Source of the DNA: Pseudoruegeria sp. HB172150
Lineage (GTDB): Bacteria; Pseudomonadota; Alphaproteobacteria; Rhodobacterales; Rhodobacteraceae
Reading direction: 5' to 3'
Assembly: GCF_013184805.1 (NCBI RefSeq)
Contig: NZ_JAATNG010000001.1
Span: forward strand, 1,364,001-1,428,000
DNA length: 64,000 bases
The notes below the pieces were generated by a model. The model was given only the letters and a program-made list of their open reading frames with translations. It was not told where the DNA came from and did not search any database. Of this stretch, positions 45,020 to 53,435 are shown one piece after another; position 1 is the first letter of the stretch, and each line of letters starts with the position of its first letter. The position numbers and the translations under genes were made by a program.

Positions 45020-46236
45020 TGCGCGACTCCGGCCTGAACCGCGGCAGCGCGGACGGTGGCCAGCCCATCCGGCAAGTCGGCGAAAACCGTCTGCGCCTCA
45101 GTCCAGATGGCGGAGGCCTGTTCCGTTTCACCCAGCACGCCCAGTGCGCCGATCAGGCGGGCCCAATCCTCTGGCGGACCGCCTTCGTCGGCGAGGCGCG
45201 CGGCGAGGCCGTCGACCATGCCGCGGATCATGCCCTGGCGTTCCTCGGCGGTCATCTCTCCGGCGGCTTCGATGTCCTCGGCGGTGGGGCCGCGCATCGT
45301 TGGCATGGTCCAGCGTTCGCCAGCCGCCCGGGCGAGGGCCGGCATCTGCTGGGTAAGCGGGGAAACCCAGGGCGCGTCGGGCGGCGAGTCGGCGAGCAGG
45401 GCGCGCCATGTCCGGAAGGCGAGATCCGGCCGGCCGGTCTGGGCGTAGAGCAGGCCGTAGTAATAACGGGCCGGACCGTCACCGGGATCGCGGGTCAGCG
45501 CCTGCTGCAGGAGGCGTTCAGCCTCGGGCGAAACATAGCCGTCCGCGGCGAGGATCATCATGTCTGCGGCATCGGAGTAATCGGTGGCTGTCGCGGCGTC
45601 GCCTTTGACCTCGATCAGGTGCTGCTGGGCTGCGTAGGCGGCGGCGAAATTGCCGATGCGTGCCTCGTTTGCCGCCAGTAGCTGCAGGCCACGCTGGTCG
45701 TCAGGGTTTTCCTCCATCGCGTTTCGGAGGCGGGTCATCAGTTCCGCATAGTTTGCGTCGAGTTCCGGTGGACCGGGGCGGTTCAAGTCGGCCGCGGTTT
45801 CGGCCATTTCCTGCGAGGGGCGGTTCTGCATTCGGTCTTCGGCAGCGGCGAGGCGGGCGTTGAGAGGCAGGTCCGGATAGCCGGGCGCGCCGATCTGGCG
45901 GTAGAGCAGGAAGGCGCCGGCGAGCAGCAATACAGTGAGGCCGGCGCCGGCATAGGTGACATGGCTTGGTGCGGAGGTGCCGGTATTGGCAATTTGCGCG
46001 GCGCGGTCGGCTTCGAGAAGGCGGCGCGAAACTTCAACGCGGACACGCTCAGTTTCTTCCGTGGACATAGTGCCGCGCGCGAGGTCGCGATCAACCTCCT
46101 TCAGTTGGTCGCGGTAGACCTGCATGTCGAAGGCTTCCGACGGTGCATCATCGGAGGCGCGTGTACGCATAAGCGCGAGCACCAAAAGCACCGCGATCAC
46201 GGTCACCAGAATGCTGGAGACGATCCAGAACAGCAT
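45016..46236 (-). CDS. ccmI: c-type cytochrome biogenesis protein CcmI
   Basis: This 406-residue inner-membrane protein has a first transmembrane segment at residues 2-22, a conserved cytoplasmic loop (VYRDQLKEVDRDLARGTMSTEE) with leucine-zipper-like spacing, a second transmembrane segment near 100-120 and a C-terminal periplasmic region with tetratricopeptide-like helices. CcmI chaperones apocytochrome c to the haem ligation complex. The other ccm genes are not in the window. The ATG at 46236 is preceded by GGGAGAA. It is followed directly by ruvX and the DUF1289 gene. Confidence 0.93.
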   Translation of the reverse strand: MLFWIVSSILVTVIAVLLVLALMRTRASDDAPSEAFDMQVYRDQLKEVDRDLARGTMSTEETERVRVEVSRRLLEADRAAQIANTGTSAPSHVTYAGAGLTVLLLAGAFLLYRQIGAPGYPDLPLNARLAAAEDRMQNRPSQEMAETAADLNRPGPPELDANYAELMTRLRNAMEENPDDQRGLQLLAANEARIGNFAAAYAAQQHLIEVKGDAATATDYSDAADMMILAADGYVSPEAERLLQQALTRDPGDGPARYYYGLLYAQTGRPDLAFRTWRALLADSPPDAPWVSPLTQQMPALARAAGERWTMPTMRGPTAEDIEAAGEMTAEERQGMIRGMVDGLAARLADEGGPPEDWARLIGALGVLGETEQASAIWTEAQTVFADLPDGLATVRAAAVQAGVAQ

Positions 46237-46422
46237 GGGTTCTCCCTTGTCCGCCCACCATCTAGCCATTGGGCCGCGCCGGCAAAACCCCCAATCCGTG
46301 GCTGCGGCGACTGGTCCCGCTGGCGGCATGTCGCGAAAATGGGAGAGAGTGCCGCAGATTGCCATGGCGTGCGTCTCGCGCCGCAGCATGTAGGATCGCA
46401 GCCGGACCCACAGGATTCGCCG

Positions 46423-47667
46423 ATGAAACGCTATTCCGCCTTTGCAATCGCCCGGGAAGCCATGCGCCAGCACATGGGCTGGGAAAAAGCTTGGGCTTCG
46501 CCGGAGCCCAGACCGCATTACGATGTTGTGATTGTCGGTGCGGGCGGGCACGGGCTGGCTACGGCCTATTACCTCGGCAGGAATTTCGGCATCACCAATG
46601 TCGCGGTGCTGGAAAAGGGCTGGCTGGGCGGTGGGAATACCGGGCGGAACACGACGATCATCCGGTCGAACTATCTGCAGGATCCGTCGGCGGCGATCTA
46701 CGAGAAGGCGCGTTCGCTTTACGAGACGCTGAGTCAGGACCTGAACTACAACGTTATGTTCAGCCCGCGCGGGGTCATGATGCTGGCCCAGACCCATCAC
46801 GAGGTGCGCGGCTATCAGCGGACGGCACATGCAAACGCCCTGCAGGGCGTGGCAACGGAGTTCATCGGGCCGGATCGGGTTAAGGAATTGTGCCCTATCA
46901 TCCACATCGGCGGTCCGCGCTATCCGGTGCTGGGCGCGCTTTGGCAGCCGCGTGGCGGTACGGCACGGCACGATGCGGTTGCCTGGGGCTATGCTCGGGC
47001 CTGTTCCGCCATGGGTATGCACATCATCCAGAAATGCGAGGTCACAGGCGTCCGTACTGAGAGCGGCAAGGTCACCGGGGTGACCACGACGCGCGGCGAT
47101 ATTGGCTGCGGCAAGCTTGGAATCGTCGTTGCCGGGCACTCGGGCGTGGTGGCCGATATGGCCGGGTTCCGTTTGCCGATCGAGTCAGTAGCGCTGCAGG
47201 CGCTGGTAAGCGAGCCGATCAAGCCCTGTATGGACGTGGTTGTGATGGCGAACACTGTCCACGGCTACATGTCGCAATCCGACAAGGGCGAGATGGTGAT
47301 CGGCGGCGGGGCGGACGGATTCAATAACTATACGCAACGAGGCTCTTTCCATCACATTGAAGAGACTGTGCGGGCGCTGGTGGAAACGTTCCCGATGATC
47401 TCGCGTCTCAAGATGCTTCGGCAATGGGGCGGGATCGTCGACATGACCGGAGACCGGTCGCCGATCCTGTCGAAGACGCCTGTAGAGGGCGTGTTCATCA
47501 ATTGCGGTTGGGGTACCGGCGGATTCAAGGCGATCCCCGGCTCTGGCTGGGGAATGGCGGAACTGATCGCAAAGGGGCATTCGCCGCTGACCGCGGATTT
47601 CGGGCTAGACCGCTTCCGCGAGGGGCGTTTCGTGGACGAAAGCGTCGCCGCGGGAGTGGCGCATTGA
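46423..47667 (+). CDS. soxB: Sarcosine oxidase subunit beta
   Basis: This 414-residue flavin subunit of heterotetrameric sarcosine oxidase catalyses oxidative demethylation of sarcosine. The FAD-binding motif VVIVGAGGHGLATAYYL lies at about residues 35-51, followed by the subunit hallmark GGGNTGRNTTIIRSNYL. A GGTARHDAVAW segment contains His183, which matches the position I recall for covalent FMN attachment. The C-terminal INCGWGTGGFKAIPGSG is typical. It is the first gene of the sox cluster, but two small membrane-protein genes separate it from soxD. Confidence 0.96.
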   Translation: MKRYSAFAIAREAMRQHMGWEKAWASPEPRPHYDVVIVGAGGHGLATAYYLGRNFGITNVAVLEKGWLGGGNTGRNTTIIRSNYLQDPSAAIYEKARSLYETLSQDLNYNVMFSPRGVMMLAQTHHEVRGYQRTAHANALQGVATEFIGPDRVKELCPIIHIGGPRYPVLGALWQPRGGTARHDAVAWGYARACSAMGMHIIQKCEVTGVRTESGKVTGVTTTRGDIGCGKLGIVVAGHSGVVADMAGFRLPIESVALQALVSEPIKPCMDVVVMANTVHGYMSQSDKGEMVIGGGADGFNNYTQRGSFHHIEETVRALVETFPMISRLKMLRQWGGIVDMTGDRSPILSKTPVEGVFINCGWGTGGFKAIPGSGWGMAELIAKGHSPLTADFGLDRFREGRFVDESVAAGVAH

Positions 47668-47791
47668 TGCGGTTGGACAGTGTGGCGAACCGGGCGCAAT
47701 CGTCGCCCGATGGCCTGGCGTCGCGCCCGGAACGGAACCGAATCCGGAGATTTCGCGTTTGTGGCGCAACAAATGCGAAAGGAGTGTTTCG

Positions 47792-48106
47792 ATGGCAGAC
47801 ACGAATTACGACCGCGACCACGTTCGCGAAACTCATATCCGCGAACGCAGCGGCGGCAACTCAGTCCTGGCGTTCATCGTCGGCGGCCTGCTGGTCGCCG
47901 TCGCGGCAATCGCCTACCTCGTTTACGGCGCCGATTTCGATCAGGCAGCGCCTGCGGGCGACGGCGGTAATGTCGAGATTAACGTCGACAGCAATGCCTC
48001 TGGTGCTGCCGGTGGCGAAGCCGCAGCTGACAGCGATAGCACCGAAGCGCCAGCTGATGGCGGCGCCAGCGCAGACGCGGAAGCAACTGTGGCTCCGTCC
48101 GAGTAG
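47792..48106 (+). CDS. Small membrane-anchored Ala/acid-rich hypothetical protein (copy A)
   Basis: I do not recognise a family. The 104-residue product has a charged N-terminus, one transmembrane segment (about residues 24-45) and a C-terminal 55 residues rich in Ala, Gly, Asp, Glu and Ser, predicted disordered and probably periplasmic. The ATG at 47792 is preceded by AAAGGAGTG. It lies between soxB and soxD together with a protein of the same architecture (48422-48709). A strong terminator follows it. Confidence 0.72.
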   Translation: MADTNYDRDHVRETHIRERSGGNSVLAFIVGGLLVAVAAIAYLVYGADFDQAAPAGDGGNVEINVDSNASGAAGGEAAADSDSTEAPADGGASADAEATVAPSE

Positions 48107-48421
48107 GATCGACCACCGGCGCGCCGACGCCCTTACTTCCTATCAAAAGGCCGGGGACCATGCTGTCCCCGGCCTTTTTATGCCTGTTGCCGGCGTCTTG
48201 AATAGTTACTTGCAGGGGGTTGTTATGTGGGCAAAAATCCGCATCGTGTTCGGCGGGTTTCCGCTGCGTCAGGAAAATATTCACAACGCGGCGGCGTTTA
48301 GCCTAGCCGCAATGCAGAAGAGCGCGGGAAATGGCCCAGAGTCCCGTGGTATACTGGATCTGCCTACCCGCGGGAGCACTCGCGACCTACCTTTCAAGCA
48401 GCGTAAGAAGGAGGTCGCAAC
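48107..48421 (+). other. 315-base intergenic stretch with terminator
   Basis: No gene is supported. The stretch holds the terminator at 48146-48179 and, at its end, an AAGAAGGAGG ribosome site for the next small protein. A promoter for the downstream soxDAG genes is expected here or after 48709 but could not be picked out. Confidence 0.6.
48146..48179 (+). terminator. Strong Rho-independent terminator within the sox cluster
   Basis: The stem AAAGGCCGGGGAC / GTCCCCGGCCTTT with a short loop is followed by Ts. It sits 40 bases after small protein A, between soxB and soxDAG, and should cut the cluster into two transcripts. Confidence 0.9.
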
Positions 48422-48709
48422 ATGTACGAGAATACCCCACATTCCCCGCACAACCAGCGGCCCGGTTATGGGCTGCAAGATCCAGAGTACAGAGCCGTCA
48501 GCTCTGGCGGTAGCGGCTGGCTTTGGATTGCCGGTCTGGCCGTCGTTATACTGGTCGGCCTGGTTTTCTTCGGCGCGGCGACCGGTCCCAGCGGGACTGA
48601 AACCGTTGATCCTGCTGCAACAGGCGCCGTCGAAGCGCCGGCCGCCACTGGCGACGCTACTGCACCGGCTGCCGCCGGTGGAGAAGCTCCGGCAGCACCG
48701 GCAAACTAA
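48422..48709 (+). CDS. Small membrane-anchored Ala/Pro-rich hypothetical protein (copy B)
   Basis: This 95-residue protein has a hydrophilic, aromatic-containing N-terminus, a single transmembrane segment (about 33-53, starting GWLWIAGLAVVILVGLVFFG) and an Ala/Pro/Gly/Thr-rich tail. A clear AAGGAGG ribosome site supports the start. The layout matches small protein A at 47792 although sequence identity is low. I know of no function. Confidence 0.72.
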   Translation: MYENTPHSPHNQRPGYGLQDPEYRAVSSGGSGWLWIAGLAVVILVGLVFFGAATGPSGTETVDPAATGAVEAPAATGDATAPAAAGGEAPAAPAN

Positions 48710-48778
48710 GGTCACTCACGAACACGGCGCGGGCGGGCACGGGCGTGTGCCCGCCCGTGGCATTTGCGGAGGTCAGCC

Positions 48779-49108
48779 ATGCTGATCCTCCGCTGTCCCT
48801 ATTGCGGCGTCATGGCCGACGAGACCGAGCTGGTACCTGGCGGCGAAGCACATCTGAAGAGGTCCGGGCCCGGATCTTCGGATGACGATTTCGAAGGCTA
48901 CCTGTTCCATCGCGAGAATCCCAAGGGCGTTCATTTCGAGCGCTGGCGGCACTCGGCGGGCTGCGGCAAGTGGTTCCATGCCGCGCGCTGCACCGTTACG
49001 CTGGAGGTGTTCGGCACCTATCCGGCGCAGGTGACGGAGCCGCCGCAGGAAATCCGCGAAGCCATTTCCTCGAAACGTCCCGGCTGGAGCTGGAGAGAGT
49101 ACGAATGA
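48779..49108 (+). CDS. soxD: Sarcosine oxidase subunit delta
   Basis: This small 109-residue subunit of heterotetrameric sarcosine oxidase has the zinc-binding pattern: CPYCG near the N-terminus and HSAGCGKWFHAARC near residues 65-78. The YLFHRENPKGVHFERW stretch is typical. The ATG at 48779 follows a GCGGAGGTC leader. Its stop overlaps the soxA start (ATGA). It is structural and helps hold the alpha and beta subunits. Confidence 0.96.
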   Translation: MLILRCPYCGVMADETELVPGGEAHLKRSGPGSSDDDFEGYLFHRENPKGVHFERWRHSAGCGKWFHAARCTVTLEVFGTYPAQVTEPPQEIREAISSKRPGWSWREYE

Positions 49109-52086
49109 CCACCCGACTGGCAGAGGGCGGGCGCCTGATCAACCGCGGGCGCGCGCTCGAGTTCACGTTCAACGGCAAGACGATGACCGGGTACGACGGC
49201 GATACGCTGGCCTCGGCACTGCTGGCGAACGGGCAGTACCTGATGGGGCGGTCGTTCAAGTATCACCGGCCGCGCAGCGTGGTGGCGTCCGGCCCGGAAG
49301 AGCCGAACGCACTGATGAACCTTGGGTCCGGCGCGCGGTTCGAACCGAACCAGCGCGCAACGACGACCGAGCTGTTCGAAGGGTTGCAGGCGCAAAGTCA
49401 GAATCACTGGCCGAGCCTGGAAATGGATGTGGGCGTGGTGAACAACTATGCGGCGCGGTTTCTGCCGGCGGGGTTCTACTACAAAACCTTCATTCACCCG
49501 CGATCCGCTTGGAAGCACCTGTTCGAGCCGTTCATCCGCAAGTCTGCTGGTCTGGGCAAGGCGCCGAAGGATCGCGACGCGGATATCTACGAGCATTTCT
49601 ACGCCCATGTGGACGTTCTGGTGATCGGCGGCGGTATTGCCGGGCTTACTGCGGCGCGAGCAGCGGCGGCCGGCGGCGGCGAGGTGATGCTGATCGAACA
49701 GTCGGCCCATTGGGGCGGCCGCGCGCCTGTGGATGCGGACGAGATCGACGGGGTTTCGGCGGATCTTTGGGTGAAGAATTCCATCGAAGCACTTGAAGAA
49801 GAAGAGAATGTACGATTGCGGACCCGCTGCATGGGGGCCGGGGTGTATGACCACGGCTATGTGCTGGCATATGAGCGGCTGACCGAACACGCGCCGCAGG
49901 ACGGGCTGCCTCGACACCGGCTGTGGCGGATCCGGGCGAAGCAGGTTGTGGTGGCGACGGGTGCCATCGAGCGGCCGCTGAGCTTTGCCGGAAACGATGT
50001 GCCGGGCGTGATGCTGGCGGGCGCGGTTCGGGACTATGCTGTGAACTGGGGCGTGAGCCTCGGGCAGCGGACCGTGGTGGTAACGAACAACGACGACGCC
50101 TACCGGACGGCGATCGCCCTGACCGAGGCGGGGCTGGAGGTGCCGGCGGTGCTGGATGCACGGATTGCGCCCGAAGGTATGCTGATTGCAAAGGCGCGGG
50201 CGCTGGGTATCCGGGTGGAGACGGGACGCGGCGTGGCGAAGGTGCTGGGTCGGGCCAGGGTGACCGGTGTTGCCGTCTGTGAGCAGGCGAGCGACGGAAC
50301 GGTTGTCGAGGAGATCCAGTGCGATGCGGTGGCGATGTCGGGCGGGTGGTCGCCGGTCGTGCACTTGTGGTCGCATTGCGGGGGCAAGCTGATCTGGGAT
50401 GAAGCGGGCGCTTGTTTCCGGCCCGATCCGGAAAAGGCGCCCACGGGGGCGTCGGGCGAGGCCTTCGTGACGGCGGTCGGCGCGGCGAACGGCGCACTGG
50501 GAACGGCGGAAGTGCTGGCCGACGCGCACCGGATTGCGCCGGATGGCGTGAAGGCGCCGGTGGCCGCGCCGGAAGAGGCTGCGCCTGTCTCGCCGGTCTG
50601 GATGATGCCGCGCGGCGCCGGCCATAAACTGCGGTCGAAGATGTGGCTGGACTATCAGAACGACGTAAAGGTGTCTGACGTGCAACTGGCCGCGCGCGAA
50701 GGGTTCGAGAGTGTCGAGCATACCAAGCGCTACACCACGCTGGGAATGGCGACCGATCAGGGTAAACTGAGCAACATCAACGGACTGGCGGTTCTTTCTG
50801 ATGCACTGGGTGCGGCGATCCCGCAGGTGGGGACAACCACGTTCCGGCCACCCTATACGCCGATCTCCTTTGGCTCGATCGCGGGTGCTGCGCGGGCGGA
50901 AACCTTCCAGCCATTGCGACGTACGCCGCTGCATGGCTGGCACGAAGCCAATGGCGCGCATTGGGAGCCGGTCGGTCAGTGGCGGCGGCCATACTGCTAT
51001 CTTCAGAAGGGCGAAAGCGTTGAGGCGGCGGTTGAGCGAGAAGTGAAGAACACCCGCGAAGCCGTTGGTTTGCTTGATGCTTCGACACTTGGGACGATCC
51101 TTGCCAAGGGGCCTGATGCGGGCCGGTTCCTGGACATGCTCTACACCAACATGATGTCGACGTTGCAGCCGGGGCGCTGCCGTTACGGGCTGATGTGCAA
51201 CGAGAACGGGTTCCTGATGGACGATGGCGTGGTGGCGCGGATCGACGAGGACACGTTCCTCTGCCACACCACCACAGGCGGCGCGGAGCACATCCATGCG
51301 CATATGGAAGAATGGCTGCAGACCGAGTGGTGGGACTGGATGGTCTATACCGCGAACCTGACCGAGCAGTATGCGCAGATCGGCGTGGTCGGACCGAAGG
51401 CGCGAGAGGTGCTGGAACTGGTCGGCGGCATGGATGTCTCGAAAGAAGCGATGCCGTTCATGACCTGGGCGGATGGAGAGCTGGGTGGGATCAACGTCCG
51501 CGTCTACCGCATTAGTTTCTCTGGAGAATTGTCCTACGAGATCGCGGTGAAGGCGAACCATGGGCGCGCCCTTTGGGACCTGATTGCCGAGGCCGGGCGC
51601 GAGTTCGGCGCGATGCCCTATGGCACTGAGGCGCTGCACGTTCTGCGCGCCGAGAAGGGTTTCATCATGATCGGGGACGAGACAGACGGGACCGTCATTC
51701 CGCAGGATCTGGGGCTCGACTGGGCGATCTCGAAAAAGAAGGAAGACTATCTCGGCAAGCGGGCGCAGGCGCGGGCGCACATGACGGATCCGGAGCGGTG
51801 GAAGCTGGTCGGGCTGAAGACGCTGGACGGATCGGTTCTGCCGGACGGGTCTTATGCGATTGCCGAGGGGCAGAACGCGAACGGGCAGCGGAACGTGCAG
51901 GGGCGCGTGACTTCGACCTACCATTCGCCGACGCTTGGTCATGGCATTGCGATGGGACTGGTCAGGCATGGGCCGGACCGGATGGGCGAGGTGCTGCAGT
52001 TCAACCGGACCGATGGCGGGACAGTGGAAGCACGGATTGTCAGCCCGGTCTTCTATGACCCGGAAGGGGAGAAGCAGAATGTCTGA
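49105..52086 (+). CDS. soxA: Sarcosine oxidase subunit alpha
   Basis: This 993-residue subunit carries the NAD-binding domain and the folate-binding domain of sarcosine oxidase. In order: an N-terminal ubiquitin/ferredoxin-like region (FTFNGKTMTGYDGDTLASALLANG, in pieces), a Rossmann motif VLVIGGGIAGLTAARAA near residue 172, a pyridine-nucleotide-oxidoreductase middle (VVVATGAIERPLSFAGND) and a C-terminal GcvT/aminomethyltransferase domain from about residue 610. It passes the methyl group to tetrahydrofolate as methylene-THF. The ATG at 49105 overlaps the soxD stop; the end overlaps soxG by eight bases. Confidence 0.97.
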   Translation: MTTRLAEGGRLINRGRALEFTFNGKTMTGYDGDTLASALLANGQYLMGRSFKYHRPRSVVASGPEEPNALMNLGSGARFEPNQRATTTELFEGLQAQSQNHWPSLEMDVGVVNNYAARFLPAGFYYKTFIHPRSAWKHLFEPFIRKSAGLGKAPKDRDADIYEHFYAHVDVLVIGGGIAGLTAARAAAAGGGEVMLIEQSAHWGGRAPVDADEIDGVSADLWVKNSIEALEEEENVRLRTRCMGAGVYDHGYVLAYERLTEHAPQDGLPRHRLWRIRAKQVVVATGAIERPLSFAGNDVPGVMLAGAVRDYAVNWGVSLGQRTVVVTNNDDAYRTAIALTEAGLEVPAVLDARIAPEGMLIAKARALGIRVETGRGVAKVLGRARVTGVAVCEQASDGTVVEEIQCDAVAMSGGWSPVVHLWSHCGGKLIWDEAGACFRPDPEKAPTGASGEAFVTAVGAANGALGTAEVLADAHRIAPDGVKAPVAAPEEAAPVSPVWMMPRGAGHKLRSKMWLDYQNDVKVSDVQLAAREGFESVEHTKRYTTLGMATDQGKLSNINGLAVLSDALGAAIPQVGTTTFRPPYTPISFGSIAGAARAETFQPLRRTPLHGWHEANGAHWEPVGQWRRPYCYLQKGESVEAAVEREVKNTREAVGLLDASTLGTILAKGPDAGRFLDMLYTNMMSTLQPGRCRYGLMCNENGFLMDDGVVARIDEDTFLCHTTTGGAEHIHAHMEEWLQTEWWDWMVYTANLTEQYAQIGVVGPKAREVLELVGGMDVSKEAMPFMTWADGELGGINVRVYRISFSGELSYEIAVKANHGRALWDLIAEAGREFGAMPYGTEALHVLRAEKGFIMIGDETDGTVIPQDLGLDWAISKKKEDYLGKRAQARAHMTDPERWKLVGLKTLDGSVLPDGSYAIAEGQNANGQRNVQGRVTSTYHSPTLGHGIAMGLVRHGPDRMGEVLQFNRTDGGTVEARIVSPVFYDPEGEKQNV

Positions 52087-52645
52087 ACCGGTGAGCGCGC
52101 TGGCCGGCGCCAGATTTGACGGGTTCGCGAAGGTGGAGGCGTTGCCGCCGCGCGGGATGGTGACAGTGCGGGGCGACTTCGAGTCCGCCGCGTTGCAGGC
52201 AGCGGTGAGATCGGCCGTCGGCATTGATGTACCTGAGACCGGGCGGGTCCTGTTTGGCGTCGGGACAGCCATCGCTTGGCTGTCGCCCGATGAGCTGATG
52301 GTCTTCTGCGCCTACGACGCTGTGCCGGAAATCGTAGTCGGCCTGCAAAACGCCTTAGCTGATACACATGCGCTGGTGGTCGACGTGTCCGATGCTCGGG
52401 CGTTGTTCCGGGTCTCTGGGCTGGACGTGCGGGAAGTGCTTGCAAAATTGACGCCTGCTGATGTTTCGCCGAATGCTTTGGGCCCGGGCGTGTTGCGCAG
52501 AACCCGGCTGGCGCAGGTGCCAGCCGGCATCTGGATGACCGGCGAGTCCGCGTTCGAGGTCATGTGTTTCCGGTCGGTGGCGCAGTACGTTTTCGACATC
52601 CTGAAAGGCGCGGCGATTCCCGGCAGCGAGGTAGGCTACTTCTAG
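52079..52645 (+). CDS. soxG: Sarcosine oxidase subunit gamma
   Basis: This 188-residue subunit resembles a short GcvT-like fold and is structural. It is recognised by its place after soxA and by motifs such as AIAWLSPDELMVFC, DVSDARALFRVSG and the C-terminal CFRSVAQYVFDILKGAA. The ATG at 52079 lies inside the end of soxA, giving an eight-base overlap that suggests translational coupling. A weak hairpin (52669-52690) follows. Confidence 0.93.
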   Translation: MSEPVSALAGARFDGFAKVEALPPRGMVTVRGDFESAALQAAVRSAVGIDVPETGRVLFGVGTAIAWLSPDELMVFCAYDAVPEIVVGLQNALADTHALVVDVSDARALFRVSGLDVREVLAKLTPADVSPNALGPGVLRRTRLAQVPAGIWMTGESAFEVMCFRSVAQYVFDILKGAAIPGSEVGYF

Positions 52646-52668
52646 CCTTGTGGAATAGGGACGGCACC

Positions 52669-52690
52669 GGCCTGCATCTGCGCGCAGGCC
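52669..52690 (+). terminator. Weak hairpin after soxG, possible terminator
   Basis: GGCCTGC / GCAGGCC forms a perfect 7-bp stem with an 8-base loop, followed only by ATTTCC. The lack of a T-tract makes intrinsic termination uncertain. Confidence 0.35.
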
Positions 52691-52775
52691 ATTTCCCGCG
52701 TCGGCCCTTGACCTTCTGCGCTTCATGCCATTTCTCTCCCCTAGACCCAATTGCCCAAGGAAAAGGGGACCTCCC

Positions 52776-53375
52776 ATGGCTTTCGAACTTCCCGATCTTC
52801 CCTATGCCCATGACGCGCTGGCTGGCAGCGGCATGTCGAAGGAGACGCTGGAGTACCACCACGACATCCACCACAAGGCCTATGTCGACAACGGCAACAA
52901 GGCCATCGCGGGGACCGAGTGGGAAGGCAAGTCGGTCGAAGAGATCATCAAGGGCACCTATGACAAGTCCGCGGTCGCCCAGAACGGCATCTTCAACAAC
53001 GCTTCGCAATATTGGAACCACAACCAGTTCTGGGAAATGATGGCGCCGGGCGGCACAGCCATGCCGGGCGAGCTGGAAAAGGCGCTGGTCGAGGCTTTCG
53101 GCTCGGTCGACAAGTTCAAGGAAGACTTCTCCGCTGCCGGTGCCGGACAGTTCGGTTCCGGCTGGGCCTGGCTGGTGAAGGACACCGATGGTTCGCTGAA
53201 GGTTACCAAGACCGAGAACGGCGTGAACCCGCTGTGCTTTGGCCAGACCGCGCTGCTGGGCTGCGATGTGTGGGAGCATTCCTACTACATCGACTTCCGC
53301 AACAAGCGTCCGGCCTACCTGACCAACTTCCTCGACAACCTGGTGAGTTGGGAGAACGTCGCTTCGCGCATGTGA
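52776..53375 (+). CDS. sodB: Superoxide dismutase [Fe/Mn type]
   Basis: This 199-residue Fe/Mn superoxide dismutase has metal ligands at His28 (EYHHDIHH), His82 (YWNHNQFW), Asp164 and His168 (CDVWEHSYYID). The GQFGSGWAWLV segment and length are those of the Fe type. There is no signal peptide, so it is cytoplasmic and removes superoxide. The ATG at 52776 is preceded by AAAAGGGGAC. It is monocistronic with a good terminator. Confidence 0.96.
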   Translation: MAFELPDLPYAHDALAGSGMSKETLEYHHDIHHKAYVDNGNKAIAGTEWEGKSVEEIIKGTYDKSAVAQNGIFNNASQYWNHNQFWEMMAPGGTAMPGELEKALVEAFGSVDKFKEDFSAAGAGQFGSGWAWLVKDTDGSLKVTKTENGVNPLCFGQTALLGCDVWEHSYYIDFRNKRPAYLTNFLDNLVSWENVASRM

Positions 53376-53399
53376 GGGCGTTCCAATACTGGAGACTTC

Positions 53400-53430
53400 G
53401 GGTCGTCCCTGTGGGGCGGCCCTTTTCTTT
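53400..53430. terminator. Rho-independent terminator after sodB
   Basis: A 10-bp stem (GGGTCGTCCC / GGGGCGGCCC, with two G-U pairs) and a 3-base loop are followed by TTTTCTTT. It lies between convergent sodB and the MFS gene. Confidence 0.85.
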
Positions 53431-53435
53431 GCGCG

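Noticed and set aside
47667-48785. Open frame running from the soxB stop across the two small membrane-protein genes
   Set aside because: It is out of frame with both small proteins, crosses a strong terminator and has no ribosome site or recognisable domain.
49018-52272. Very long minus-strand open frame (1084 codons) across soxA
   Set aside because: It is the antisense of soxA, rich in Arg/His/Pro with no domain signature; the high G+C content keeps such frames open.
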